Of a stretch of DNA of 5,550 bases, positions 1 to 5,550 are shown piece by piece (the stretch's first letter is position 1; the number at the start of each line of letters is the position of its first letter). The stretch lies in contig JAGWRH010000196.1 in the NCBI GenBank assembly GCA_028876695.1, positions 1 to 5,550 of the forward strand. The letters run 5' to 3'. This DNA comes from Acidobacteriota bacterium (GTDB lineage: Bacteria; Acidobacteriota; Terriglobia; Acidiferrales; UBA7541). The position numbers and the translations under genes were made by a program. A model generated the notes under the pieces. The model had not been told where the DNA came from. It worked only from the letters and a program-made list of their open reading frames with translations, and searched no databases.

Positions 1-339
1 AGCACCCTCACCTGCCAAAACTTCAATTTCGGCGGCGGGTCCACGACGTGCTCAATATTCGATCCGAATAACGGCATGACCTACTCCAACGGAGCGAATA
101 CGCCTAACAATTTGTCTCTCGGGTCTTACGCGTTCACCTGGGTTTTTCCAACGGCAGTGACGGGAAACTTCAATATTGCGTGGTCGTCCTTTTCGGGTTC
201 GGGGTACACGGGTTGTATCGCCGGGAGTCCAACCTGTTCACCTACACCTTCGCCCGAGCCTTCGACTTTATCGCTTCTCGCTGCAGGCTTGTTTGGCCTT
301 GCGGCCACCGGTTTTGGGAGAGCTAAGGCCGCCGCATAA
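1..339 (+). CDS. PEP-CTERM sorting-domain protein, C-terminal part (5' end outside window)
   Basis: The frame is open from the first base to a TAA at 337-339 and gives 112 residues of a protein whose start lies upstream. The visible body is rich in Ser, Thr, Gly and Asn, with four cysteines (about residues 5, 17, 72 and 79), as is common in secreted, beta-rich surface proteins. A Pro/Ser/Thr linker leads to a Pro-Glu-Pro motif at residues 85-87. This is followed by a hydrophobic stretch of about 18 residues (LSLLAAGLFGLAATGF) and a short basic tail with Arg107 and Lys109. That order is the PEP-CTERM signal recognised by exosortase, which cleaves and sorts the protein at the envelope, usually in Gram-negatives that make exopolysaccharide. 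The function of the body is not recognisable. The gene is unrelated to the downstream catabolic operon and is separated from it by a minus-strand pseudogene. The sorting signal is clear; the rest is unassigned. Confidence 0.8.
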   Translation, partial: STLTCQNFNFGGGSTTCSIFDPNNGMTYSNGANTPNNLSLGSYAFTWVFPTAVTGNFNIAWSSFSGSGYTGCIAGSPTCSPTPSPEPSTLSLLAAGLFGLAATGFGRAKAAA

Positions 340-340
340 G

Positions 341-374
341 ATCGCACGCAAGACGCAACGACTCCGCTTGCGAT
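341..374 (+). terminator. Weak stem-loop just after the PEP-CTERM gene
   Basis: Two bases after the PEP-CTERM stop, ATCGCACGCAAG (341-352) can pair imperfectly with CTTGCGAT (367-374), either through GCAAG/CTTGC or through ATCGCA/TGCGAT with a bulge. The sequence after it is AAAACC, not a T-run, so it is not a typical intrinsic terminator. The position is right, but the structure is weak. Confidence 0.15.
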
Positions 375-414
375 AAAACCGCACCTCGCCCTCCAGATAT
401 TTCGGCAACCGGAC

Positions 415-439
415 GTCCGCTTCCAGTGTGCCAGCGGAC
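415..439. other. 7-bp inverted repeat in the convergent gap
   Basis: GTCCGCT (415-421) and AGCGGAC (433-439) are perfect inverted copies around an 11-base loop. They lie between the 3' ends of the PEP-CTERM gene and the minus-strand pseudogene, where a terminator serving one or both would be expected. No T-run follows on either strand, so an intrinsic terminator is not supported. The rest of 340-480 shows no gene-like frame or other signal. Confidence 0.25.
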
Positions 440-480
440 TTGCGAAAAGTTTCCGATCCGGCGGCGCAGGACAAGTGGAT

Positions 481-952
481 TCAGAAAGAAAAGCGGCCGG
501 AGACAAGCCAGCGATGGTTCTAAGTGTGAAACCGCGTTGGAGCGATCTGCATGCCGGCGGCTGACGAAAACTGCAACCGATCGTGGAGCCGCGCGCGGCC
601 AAAACCCAAGCCGGGCGTCAAGAAGACCTGTTTTGCGCCCGCATTCTTGCCAGTGTCGTAGAACGTCGAGTTCACTTCCGCTTCGGGCCAAAGCTTCCAT
701 CCAGCTTCGTACTGCACGGCACGGCATGACGCGCCGCGCCGCGGCGATTCTAAAATTGAGTCGCCGGAGCGGGTCGCCAAAGCCGGCCGGCGGGCCGTTG
801 GGCGATTGCGCGTAATACGTGGGTACGCCAACTAACAATTGCGTGCGAGAGGTCGGGACGAACTCGAAGCCTTGATTCCCGCTCAGCTGCGAGCCGCCCT
901 CGCGCGAATGTATTAGATTGAATACATTGACAATGACAGCGTCACGGTCTAT
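481..952 (-). pseudogene. Decayed outer-membrane beta-barrel protein ('transporter', phenol MetA-degradation-like family)
   Basis: Two pieces of one barrel protein can be read on the minus strand. Piece A, from 952 down to about 735, is open and contains GSQLSGNQGFEFVPTSRTQL, then GVPTYYAQSP and GFGDPLRRLNFRIAAA. Piece B starts near 720 in a different frame with AVQYEAGWKLWPEAEVNSTF, then KQVFLTPGLGFGRARLHDRL and MQIAPTRFHT. TAG at 522-520 interrupts it, and it resumes as NHRWLVSGRFSF before TGA at 483-481. From memory, intact members (about 270-300 residues, with PF13557-like domains) run through VP(S/T)..T.L..G.P.Y, GFGD, KFRI.SA, then after a long middle ..YR.....WP..E.NSTF, KQVFLTPG, QIA.T.FHTYNHRWILSVRFPF. 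The missing middle, the frame change at about 720-740, the TAG in place of the expected Tyr, and a 5' limit at a stop (955-953) all indicate a dead gene. The final Phe fits a BAM-dependent barrel. It is head-to-head with the aromatic operon and may once have been its porin (inference). Confidence 0.75.
907..928. promoter_or_regulatory. Candidate operator: perfect 8-6-8 inverted repeat
   Basis: AATGTATT (907-914) and AATACATT (921-928) are exact inverted copies separated by AGATTG. The right arm overlaps the first two bases of a TTGACA -35 box at 927-932, so a dimeric regulator bound here would sit on the promoter of the catabolic operon. The core (TGTATT N6 AATACA) has the general look of a site for a dimeric helix-turn-helix regulator such as a GntR or TetR type, but the family cannot be told from this. 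A second small dyad, TGAC-AGC-GTCA (934-944), lies between the -35 and -10 boxes. No regulator gene is visible in the window. Confidence 0.5.
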
Positions 953-955
953 TTA
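927..955 (+). promoter_or_regulatory. Candidate sigma-70-type promoter for the aromatic operon
   Basis: A consensus -35 box TTGACA (927-932) is followed after 17 bases by TATTTA (950-955), a -10 match of moderate quality. Transcription would begin near 962, leaving an untranslated leader of about 57 bases before ATG 1019. The stretch is AT-richer than the flanking genes, as expected for a promoter. The -10 is the weak part of the call. Confidence 0.45.
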
Positions 956-1018
956 CAGGGGTTGCGATTTGCGGCGCGGCCGCATCTGATTGGGTGTTTG
1001 CAAGGATGGAGGATGGCG

Positions 1019-2071
1019 ATGGTCATCGATGTTCACGGGCATCTTACCGCTCCGGATTCACTGTACGTTTACAAGGCCAACATCCTTTCGCATCGGGGGT
1101 CGCACGGCCGCGGGCAAGTGGAAGTGAGCGACGACGAAATGATGGCGTTCCTGACGAAGCCCACCTTCGGCACCGGCAAATCGCACCTTGACCTGCTCAA
1201 AGAAGTCGGCACGGATATGCAGATGCTCTCGCCGCGCCCGTTTCAGATGATGCACGCGGAAAAGCCCGCCAAGGTTTCGCAATGGTTCATCGAGGAGTGC
1301 AACAACCTGGTGGCGCAACAGTGCCGATTGTTTCCCGGTGTGTTCCGGGGCATCTGCGGTTTGCCGCAAGCGCCCGGAATAAGCCCGAAAAATTGCGTGG
1401 ACGAGCTGGAGCGGTGCGTGAAAGGTTTCGGGTTTGTCGGATGCCTGATCAATCCCGATCCGAGCGAAGCGACGAACTACGACACGCCCGGGCTAGGCGA
1501 CGAATTCTGGTATCCGCTGTATGAGAAGTTGGTGGAGCTGGACGCGGTCGGGTACATTCACGGCGCGGGCTGCCGTTCGCAGCGGCACAGTTACTCGCTG
1601 CACTTCCTGAACGAAGAAACGATCTCGGTGATTTCACTGGTTAATTCGCGCGTGTTCCAGGATTTTCCGAAACTGAAGCTCGTCTGCTCGCATGGAGGCG
1701 GCGCGGTTCCGTACCACATCGGCCGGTTCATCGCGCCGACGCTGCGGCGTACCAGTTCGCTGACGGCGGGACCGGCCGGCGGACACGGCGGATTTCTCGA
1801 CAAGCTGCGCAATATGTATTTCGATACGGTGCTTTATACGCCGCTCGCCTGCGAGCTGCTCATCAAGACGGTTGGAGCGGACCGCTGCGTCTTCGGCACC
1901 GAGCGCCCTGGAGTGGGCACCGCGAAAGACCCGAAAACCGGGAAATGGATGGACGACGTGAAGTCGTACATCGACGCTTTCGATTGGTTGAGCGCGGCCG
2001 ACAAAAAAACGATCTTCGAGGACAACGCGAGGAAGCTGTTCCGTCTGGGCGCAGACGCAAAAGCGGCGTAG
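1019..2071 (+). CDS. ligJ: 4-oxalomesaconate hydratase, LigJ-like (amidohydrolase superfamily)
   Basis: Predicted to add water to 4-oxalomesaconate, giving 4-carboxy-4-hydroxy-2-oxoadipate, in the cytoplasmic breakdown of gallate or protocatechuate. The 350-residue protein is a single metal-dependent TIM barrel of the ACMSD/amidohydrolase-2 type. Metal-site signatures are His6-Gly-His8 near the N-terminus, His181 (GYIHGAG), His225 (VCSHGGGAVPYH) and Glu295 (VFGTERPG). The Glu, where most relatives have Asp, and stretches such as GLPQAPGISP, LINPDPSEA, FWYPLYEKLVE and MYFDTVLY match LigJ of Sphingobium SYK-6 as I remember it; length also agrees (about 340). Start choice: GGAGG at 1008-1012 sits 6 bases before ATG 1019. 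ATG 1013 (with AAGGA 1002-1006) is nearly as good and would add Met-Ala; TTG 962 in the same frame would add an atypical N-terminus and lies at the predicted transcript start. First gene of the operon, 40 bp before the next. A related amidohydrolase of different substrate (for example a decarboxylase) is the main alternative. Confidence 0.78.
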   Translation: MVIDVHGHLTAPDSLYVYKANILSHRGSHGRGQVEVSDDEMMAFLTKPTFGTGKSHLDLLKEVGTDMQMLSPRPFQMMHAEKPAKVSQWFIEECNNLVAQQCRLFPGVFRGICGLPQAPGISPKNCVDELERCVKGFGFVGCLINPDPSEATNYDTPGLGDEFWYPLYEKLVELDAVGYIHGAGCRSQRHSYSLHFLNEETISVISLVNSRVFQDFPKLKLVCSHGGGAVPYHIGRFIAPTLRRTSSLTAGPAGGHGGFLDKLRNMYFDTVLYTPLACELLIKTVGADRCVFGTERPGVGTAKDPKTGKWMDDVKSYIDAFDWLSAADKKTIFEDNARKLFRLGADAKAA

Positions 2072-2111
2072 TTCGAGCGGACTCAATTTACATCGAGAGG
2101 CAACCAAACGC

Positions 2112-3212
2112 ATGGCTTTCCGCTACCGAGCCGACCACGTCGGCAGCTTTCTCAGGCCCAAGGAGTTGATCGAAGCGAGGCTCGCCGATCCGCCGAATCC
2201 CGCGCGGCTGCGCGAGATCGAAGATCAGGCGATTCTGCGCGTGCTGGCCAAACAAAAAGAGCTCGGCTTCGACATCTTCACGGACGGCGAGTTCCGGCGC
2301 AGCAACTTCATGGGCGATTTCACCGACGCGGTGCAGGGCTTCAACTTCATGGAGGGGCTGCGGCGCGAATGGCAAGGGCAGCAACCCGGACAGCGCATGC
2401 AGGGGCCGGTCCGCGGCATCGTGACGGAAAAACTGCGCGCGGTGCGCCCGCTGACCGGGCACGAGCTACCGTTCCTGAAGCAGCACAGTCCCGGCGACAT
2501 CAAAATGACGCTGCCGAGCGCCACGCAATTTCCGGCCATCGCGTTCAAATTCGGTGTGAGCGACGCAGTTTACAAAGACCACACCGCATTGCTGTGGGAC
2601 ATCGTCGAAATTATCAAGGCGGAAATGGCGCGGCTGGCGTCCGAAGGCGTGAAGTACATTCAAATCGATGCGCCGCGCTACAGCTACTACATGGATCCCA
2701 AATGGCGCGACTGGATTCGCGAGAACATGCGCATGGATCCTGAAGCCGCGCTCAGCGAAGCGGTGAAGGCCGATAACGCATGCATGAAAGCCGCGCGCAG
2801 GCCCGGCGTCACGCTGGCGATTCACCTCTGCCGCGGCAACGCGCGCAGCCACTGGTACGCAGCGGGCGGATACGACGCCGTGGCGGAAAAGCTGTTCGGC
2901 ACGCTGGAAGTGGACCGCTTCCTGCTCGAATATGACGATCCGCGCTCCGGCACGTTTGAGCCGCTGCGTTTCATCCCGCGCGATAAAGTGGTCGTGCTGG
3001 GATTGATCAGCTCCAAACTGGCGCAGATCGAAATGCAAGACGACGTGATCCGGCGCATCCACGAAGCGGCCAATTTTTTCCCGCTCGAAAATCTGGCGCT
3101 CAGCCCGCAGTGCGGGTTCGCCTCGGTGCTGGAGGGCAACGCGCTGAGCGAGGACGAGGAGTGGGCCAAGATGCGGCTGGTGGCGGAGACGGCGCGGCGC
3201 GTCTGGAGCTAA
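2112..3212 (+). CDS. Stand-alone MetE C-terminal-like, zinc-dependent methyltransferase family protein
   Basis: The 366-residue protein matches only the catalytic half of cobalamin-independent methionine synthase (Meth_synt_2 fold, UroD/MetE-like barrel) and lacks the MetE N-terminal barrel. Visible signatures are RADHVGSFLRP at residues 6-16, FTDGEFRRSNF at 56-66 and IQIDAPRYSYY at 183-193. The zinc set of MetE is present in order: His238-x-Cys240 (AIHLCRGN), Glu273 (LLEYDDPRSG) and Cys334 (LSPQCGF). The metal site is therefore intact, and a thiol or zinc-activated group transfer is likely. The usual label, homocysteine methyltransferase, is doubtful, because small homologues occur with unknown substrates. 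Its place between a LigJ-like hydratase and a ring-cleavage dioxygenase suggests a role in aromatic-acid use, possibly taking a methyl group from a methoxylated substrate (inference). ATG 2112 is chosen because the family N-terminus begins a few residues later; GAGAGG at 2095-2100 is a rather distant ribosome site (11-base spacer). The next gene follows after 32 bp. Confidence 0.75.
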   Translation: MAFRYRADHVGSFLRPKELIEARLADPPNPARLREIEDQAILRVLAKQKELGFDIFTDGEFRRSNFMGDFTDAVQGFNFMEGLRREWQGQQPGQRMQGPVRGIVTEKLRAVRPLTGHELPFLKQHSPGDIKMTLPSATQFPAIAFKFGVSDAVYKDHTALLWDIVEIIKAEMARLASEGVKYIQIDAPRYSYYMDPKWRDWIRENMRMDPEAALSEAVKADNACMKAARRPGVTLAIHLCRGNARSHWYAAGGYDAVAEKLFGTLEVDRFLLEYDDPRSGTFEPLRFIPRDKVVVLGLISSKLAQIEMQDDVIRRIHEAANFFPLENLALSPQCGFASVLEGNALSEDEEWAKMRLVAETARRVWS

Positions 3213-3244
3213 GATTTCTGCCGCACGGGCAGATGGAGGGTCGC

Positions 3245-4252
3245 ATGGCAAAGATCGTACTGGGCGTCGGGTCGTCGCATGGCCCGATGCTTTCCACGCC
3301 ACCCGATCAGTGGCACCTTCGCGGAGAAGCCGATCGCAAAAATACCCGGCATTTCTATCGCGGCGAAATGTTCGATTATCCGAAGCTGCTCGCGGCCCGG
3401 CAGCCCGGTTTCGGCGACGCGATCACTCCCGCCGAACGTCAGAAGCGCTTTGACGCCTGCCAGCGGGCGCTCGATGCGCTGGCTGCGAAATTCGCGGAGG
3501 TGAAGGCGGATGCGGTGGTGATCGTGGGCAACGATCAGCGCGAACTCTTCACTGATGAAAATACTCCCGCGATGCTCGTCTTTGCGGGCGAAACAATCGA
3601 AAATATTCCGGAAACCGAGGAAGCCAAGGCCAAAATGCCTCCCGGAATCGCGATTGCGGAGGCCGGCCACTGCCCGCCCGGCGGCGCGGAGTATCGCGGC
3701 GCATCCGATCTGGCGAAGCACCTCGTTGCGTCGCTGATCGACCAGGAATTCGACGTATCCGAATCCTCGCGACTGCCCAAAGTGAACGGACACGAGCATG
3801 GGATCCCGCACGCGTTCGGCTTTCTCTACCGGCGGATCATGGTCGATAATCCGGCGCCGAGCGTGCCGTTGTTTCTGAATGCGGGCATTCCCGATAATCG
3901 CCCGAAGATTGCCCGCTGCCTGAAATTCGGTCCCGCGTTGACGAAAGCGATCGAAAGCTGGAAGGAAGACGCCAGGGTCGCGGTCTTCTGCTCCGGCGGG
4001 TTGACGCATTTTGTGATCGACGAAGATCTGGACCGCCGCGTGATCAAGGGCATGCTGGAAAAAGACGAAAAAGCTCTCGGCGCGATTCCGGAAAGCTATT
4101 TGCTCGGCAACACCTGCGAAATACGCAACTGGCTGCCCGTTTCGAGCGGAATGAATTTGCTGGGCAAGAAAATGACGCTGGTGGATTATGTCCCCTGCTA
4201 CCGGACCGAAGCGGGGACCGGCAACGCCATGGGATTTGTTTATTGGCAATGA
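3245..4252 (+). CDS. Class III extradiol ring-cleavage dioxygenase (LigB superfamily), probably gallate/protocatechuate type
   Basis: Predicted to open a catecholic ring with O2 at a non-haem iron site, supplying the substrate of the LigJ-like hydratase. The 335-residue protein is one LigB-fold domain. Features aligned by eye to LigB are His12 in VGSSHGPM (iron ligand), His183/His185/His189 in NGHEHGIPHAFG, His255 in CSGGLTHFV (catalytic-base region) and Glu292 in NTCEIRNW (iron ligand). The second LigB iron ligand (His in an NDH motif) is replaced: here the motif is Asn96-Asp97-Gln98. My recollection is that a D-Q motif is typical of a subfamily of about 330-residue dioxygenases ending in EAGTGNAMGFVYW-like tails. 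The protein lacks a separate LigA-type small subunit and none is seen nearby. Start ATG 3245 has GGAGG at 3235-3239, 5 bases upstream. The frame stays open further upstream, inside the preceding gene, but without family resemblance. It is 16 bp from the next gene. Substrate is inferred from neighbours. Confidence 0.8.
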   Translation: MAKIVLGVGSSHGPMLSTPPDQWHLRGEADRKNTRHFYRGEMFDYPKLLAARQPGFGDAITPAERQKRFDACQRALDALAAKFAEVKADAVVIVGNDQRELFTDENTPAMLVFAGETIENIPETEEAKAKMPPGIAIAEAGHCPPGGAEYRGASDLAKHLVASLIDQEFDVSESSRLPKVNGHEHGIPHAFGFLYRRIMVDNPAPSVPLFLNAGIPDNRPKIARCLKFGPALTKAIESWKEDARVAVFCSGGLTHFVIDEDLDRRVIKGMLEKDEKALGAIPESYLLGNTCEIRNWLPVSSGMNLLGKKMTLVDYVPCYRTEAGTGNAMGFVYWQ

Positions 4253-4268
4253 TCGGCGGGGGCACACG

Positions 4269-4937
4269 ATGAGCGGCGCTTCGGAAGCCGATCTGGTCGA
4301 ACGCCTCGGGCGGCTTGATTCCTGCGCTGTTTCGGATGCGCTCGATAAGCTGGGATTGAAGGGCGCGGTCGCGGGAATCGTTCCGCTCACCTGCGTACGG
4401 CGAATCTCCGGCAGAGTGCTCACGATTCGGCTCGGCGTGGGCGAGCCGCCCCGCGGAACGCCGCGTCACATCGGTACGACGGCGATCGAAACAGCCGAGC
4501 CGGGCAACATCATCGTGGTCGAGCAGCGCAGTGGATTGAACGCGGCGGCGTGGGGCGGCATTCTTTCGCGCGGCGCGAAACTCCGCGGAATTGCGGGCAC
4601 GATCGCCGAAGGTCCGGTGCGCGACGTGGACGAGGCGCGCGAAACGGATTATCCGGTGTACGGCCGCGGTGCGACGGTTTCGACGGCGCGCGGCCGCATC
4701 GTCGAGCTGGCGAATAACCAGCCCATCGCCGTGGGCGACGTGACCGTGAAAGCGGGCGACTATGCCATCGCCGATTCAAGCGGCGTCGTGTTCGTGGCGG
4801 CGGAAGAAATCGGCCGCGTGCTGCCGGCGGCCGAAGACATCGCCGCGCGCGAGGCGGCCATGACCAAAGCCCTGCTCGATGGCGAACCGATCACAAAAGT
4901 GATGGGCGCCAATTACGAAAACATGTTGCGCCGCTAA
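4269..4937 (+). CDS. RraA / HMG-CHA aldolase family protein, first of a tandem pair
   Basis: This 222-residue protein belongs to the RraA-like fold that includes 4-hydroxy-4-methyl-2-oxoglutarate/4-carboxy-4-hydroxy-2-oxoadipate aldolases, which cleave the LigJ product to pyruvate and oxaloacetate using a divalent metal. Signatures are SCAVSDALDKLGL (18-30), the turn WGGILSRGAKLRGIAG (95-110) and Arg118-Asp119, the substrate- and metal-binding pair, in EGPVRDVDEA. ADSSGVVFV (169-177) matches the conserved C-terminal strand. The usual DGxxRD is EGPVRD here, a small departure from the canonical motif that its partner downstream retains. Start ATG 4269 follows a G-rich site (GGCGGGGG, 4255-4262) by 6 bases; the open frame further upstream overlaps the dioxygenase and has no family match. 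The next gene starts 24 bp later. Without biochemical data, it may be the aldolase, an oxaloacetate-type decarboxylase, or one subunit of a mixed complex. Confidence 0.8.
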   Translation: MSGASEADLVERLGRLDSCAVSDALDKLGLKGAVAGIVPLTCVRRISGRVLTIRLGVGEPPRGTPRHIGTTAIETAEPGNIIVVEQRSGLNAAAWGGILSRGAKLRGIAGTIAEGPVRDVDEARETDYPVYGRGATVSTARGRIVELANNQPIAVGDVTVKAGDYAIADSSGVVFVAAEEIGRVLPAAEDIAAREAAMTKALLDGEPITKVMGANYENMLRR

Positions 4938-4961
4938 ACACGCCCAACGAGGACTCTTCCC

Positions 4962-5550
4962 TTGCCCGATCGAGATACCGCCGTTGAACGCGCCAGCAAA
5001 CTCGACACCACCAATATCAGCGACGCGCTCGACCGGCTCGGCATCGCCGGCCAATGCCTGGGGATCAAGCCGCGCGACCCGCGCTTTCGCATGACGGGCC
5101 GGGCGTTCACGCTTTTCTACGGCCCGGTGGGCAAACCGGCGGGAACCGTTGGAGAGTTTATCGACGACGTGGCGCCCGGCTGCGTGATCGCGATTGATAA
5201 TGGCGGGCGCGAGAATGCGACCGTCTGGGGCAACATCCTCACCGAAGTCGCGCACTTGCGCGGCATCGCGGGAACCGTAATCGACGGCGCGTGCCGCGAT
5301 ACGGCGCTTTGCCGCGAACTCGGGTATCCGATTTTCAGCCGAAGCTACTCCATGCGCACCGGTAAAGACAGGGTGCAGCTCGAGGGCGTCGATGTGCCCG
5401 TTAACATTGGCGACGCGCGCGTCGCGCCGGGAGACATTCTGCGCGGCGACGCCGATGGCGTAGTAGTGATTCCGCGGCAGCACGAATTCGAAGTGCTCGA
5501 AGCGGCGGAGGATGTGTTCGCCAAGGAAGAGGCTATCCGCAAAGCGGTGC
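4962..5550 (+). CDS. RraA / HMG-CHA aldolase family protein, second of a tandem pair (3' end outside window)
   Basis: The frame is open to the window edge and gives 196 residues, probably close to full length (about 215-235 for the family). It carries the canonical signature in full: TTNISDALDRLGIAG (16-30), VWGNILTEVAHLRGIAG (88-104) and DGACRDTA with Arg112-Asp113, then GDADGVVVIP (162-171). It is a clear paralogue of the preceding gene, similar along its whole length but well diverged, so not a recent duplication. The role most consistent with the operon is aldol cleavage of 4-carboxy-4-hydroxy-2-oxoadipate to pyruvate and oxaloacetate, as LigK/ProA do. Start: TTG at 4962 is 8 bases after GAGGA (4949-4953), and the family N-terminus begins within a few residues. 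The first ATG in frame (5091) would delete the conserved SDALDRLG region, so the TTG is preferred. No terminator is seen; the operon may continue. Confidence 0.82.
   Translation, partial: MPDRDTAVERASKLDTTNISDALDRLGIAGQCLGIKPRDPRFRMTGRAFTLFYGPVGKPAGTVGEFIDDVAPGCVIAIDNGGRENATVWGNILTEVAHLRGIAGTVIDGACRDTALCRELGYPIFSRSYSMRTGKDRVQLEGVDVPVNIGDARVAPGDILRGDADGVVVIPRQHEFEVLEAAEDVFAKEEAIRKAV

Noticed and set aside
126..838. Overlapping open frames on both strands across the gap (for example minus 126-602, minus 323-838 and plus 426-815).
   Set aside because: The minus-strand frames carry only fragments of the barrel protein joined to out-of-frame sequence, and the plus-strand frame has no resemblance to any family. 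A pseudogene explains the region better than intact genes.
962..1018. TTG 962 as the start of the hydratase.
   Set aside because: It would add 19 residues unlike the family before MVIDVHGH, has no ribosome site, and coincides with the predicted transcript start. GGAGG before ATG 1019 fits better.
2466..3302. A 278-codon minus-strand frame opposite the MetE-like gene.
   Set aside because: Composition is Arg/Ala/His-rich with no family signature; the plus strand has an intact zinc-site protein, so this is a shadow.
3209..4423. A 404-codon open frame on the minus strand opposite the dioxygenase gene.
   Set aside because: It has no recognisable motifs, lies opposite a gene with clear catalytic residues, and is the kind of long antisense frame that GC-rich codon use produces.
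1..5550. Searched by eye for tRNA genes, CRISPR arrays, insertion-sequence ends, long direct repeats and riboswitches.
   Set aside because: None could be supported. The only repeats seen are short dyads in the 340-960 gap.

Overview
The window looks like chromosomal DNA from a GC-rich, free-living environmental bacterium. A partial PEP-CTERM surface/export protein and the remains of a beta-barrel outer-membrane protein point to a Gram-negative. The combination of a PEP-CTERM protein, this barrel family and an aromatic ring-cleavage cluster is reminiscent of soil Acidobacteriota (Bryobacterales/Solibacter-like), but the taxonomy is an inference from memory of families and not established by the sequence.

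Layout. (1) Positions 1-339 hold the 3' end of a plus-strand gene for a PEP-CTERM-tagged secreted protein. (2) Positions 340-480 are a short non-coding gap with only weak stem-loops. (3) Positions 481-952 on the minus strand contain a decayed gene for an outer-membrane barrel of the 'transporter'/phenol MetA-degradation type. It has lost its 5' end and its middle, has a frame change, and has a TAG codon 13 codons before its natural stop. (4) Positions 907-955 carry a perfect 8-6-8 inverted repeat overlapping a good -35 box, a likely operator and promoter for what follows. (5) Positions 1019-5550 are a tight plus-strand operon with gaps of 16-40 bp: a LigJ-like 4-oxalomesaconate hydratase, a stand-alone MetE-C-terminal-like zinc methyltransferase, a class III (LigB-superfamily) extradiol dioxygenase, and two tandem RraA/HMG-CHA aldolase-family proteins, the second cut by the window edge.

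How the genes fit together. A LigB-type dioxygenase, a LigJ-type hydratase and an RraA-fold aldolase are the three activities needed to take gallate (or a close trihydroxylated aromatic acid) to pyruvate and oxaloacetate: ring opening to 4-oxalomesaconate, hydration to 4-carboxy-4-hydroxy-2-oxoadipate, then aldol cleavage. No LigC-type dehydrogenase or LigI-type lactonase lies in the window; both are needed for protocatechuate 4,5-cleavage but not for gallate. The MetE-like gene in the middle may remove a methyl group from a methoxylated precursor (for example 3-O-methylgallate), which would be an unusual O-demethylation route; this is the most speculative and most interesting idea here. Other points of interest are a Gln at the place of a LigB iron-ligand His, the aldolase paralogue pair, and the decayed, divergently oriented barrel gene beside an aromatic-acid operon.
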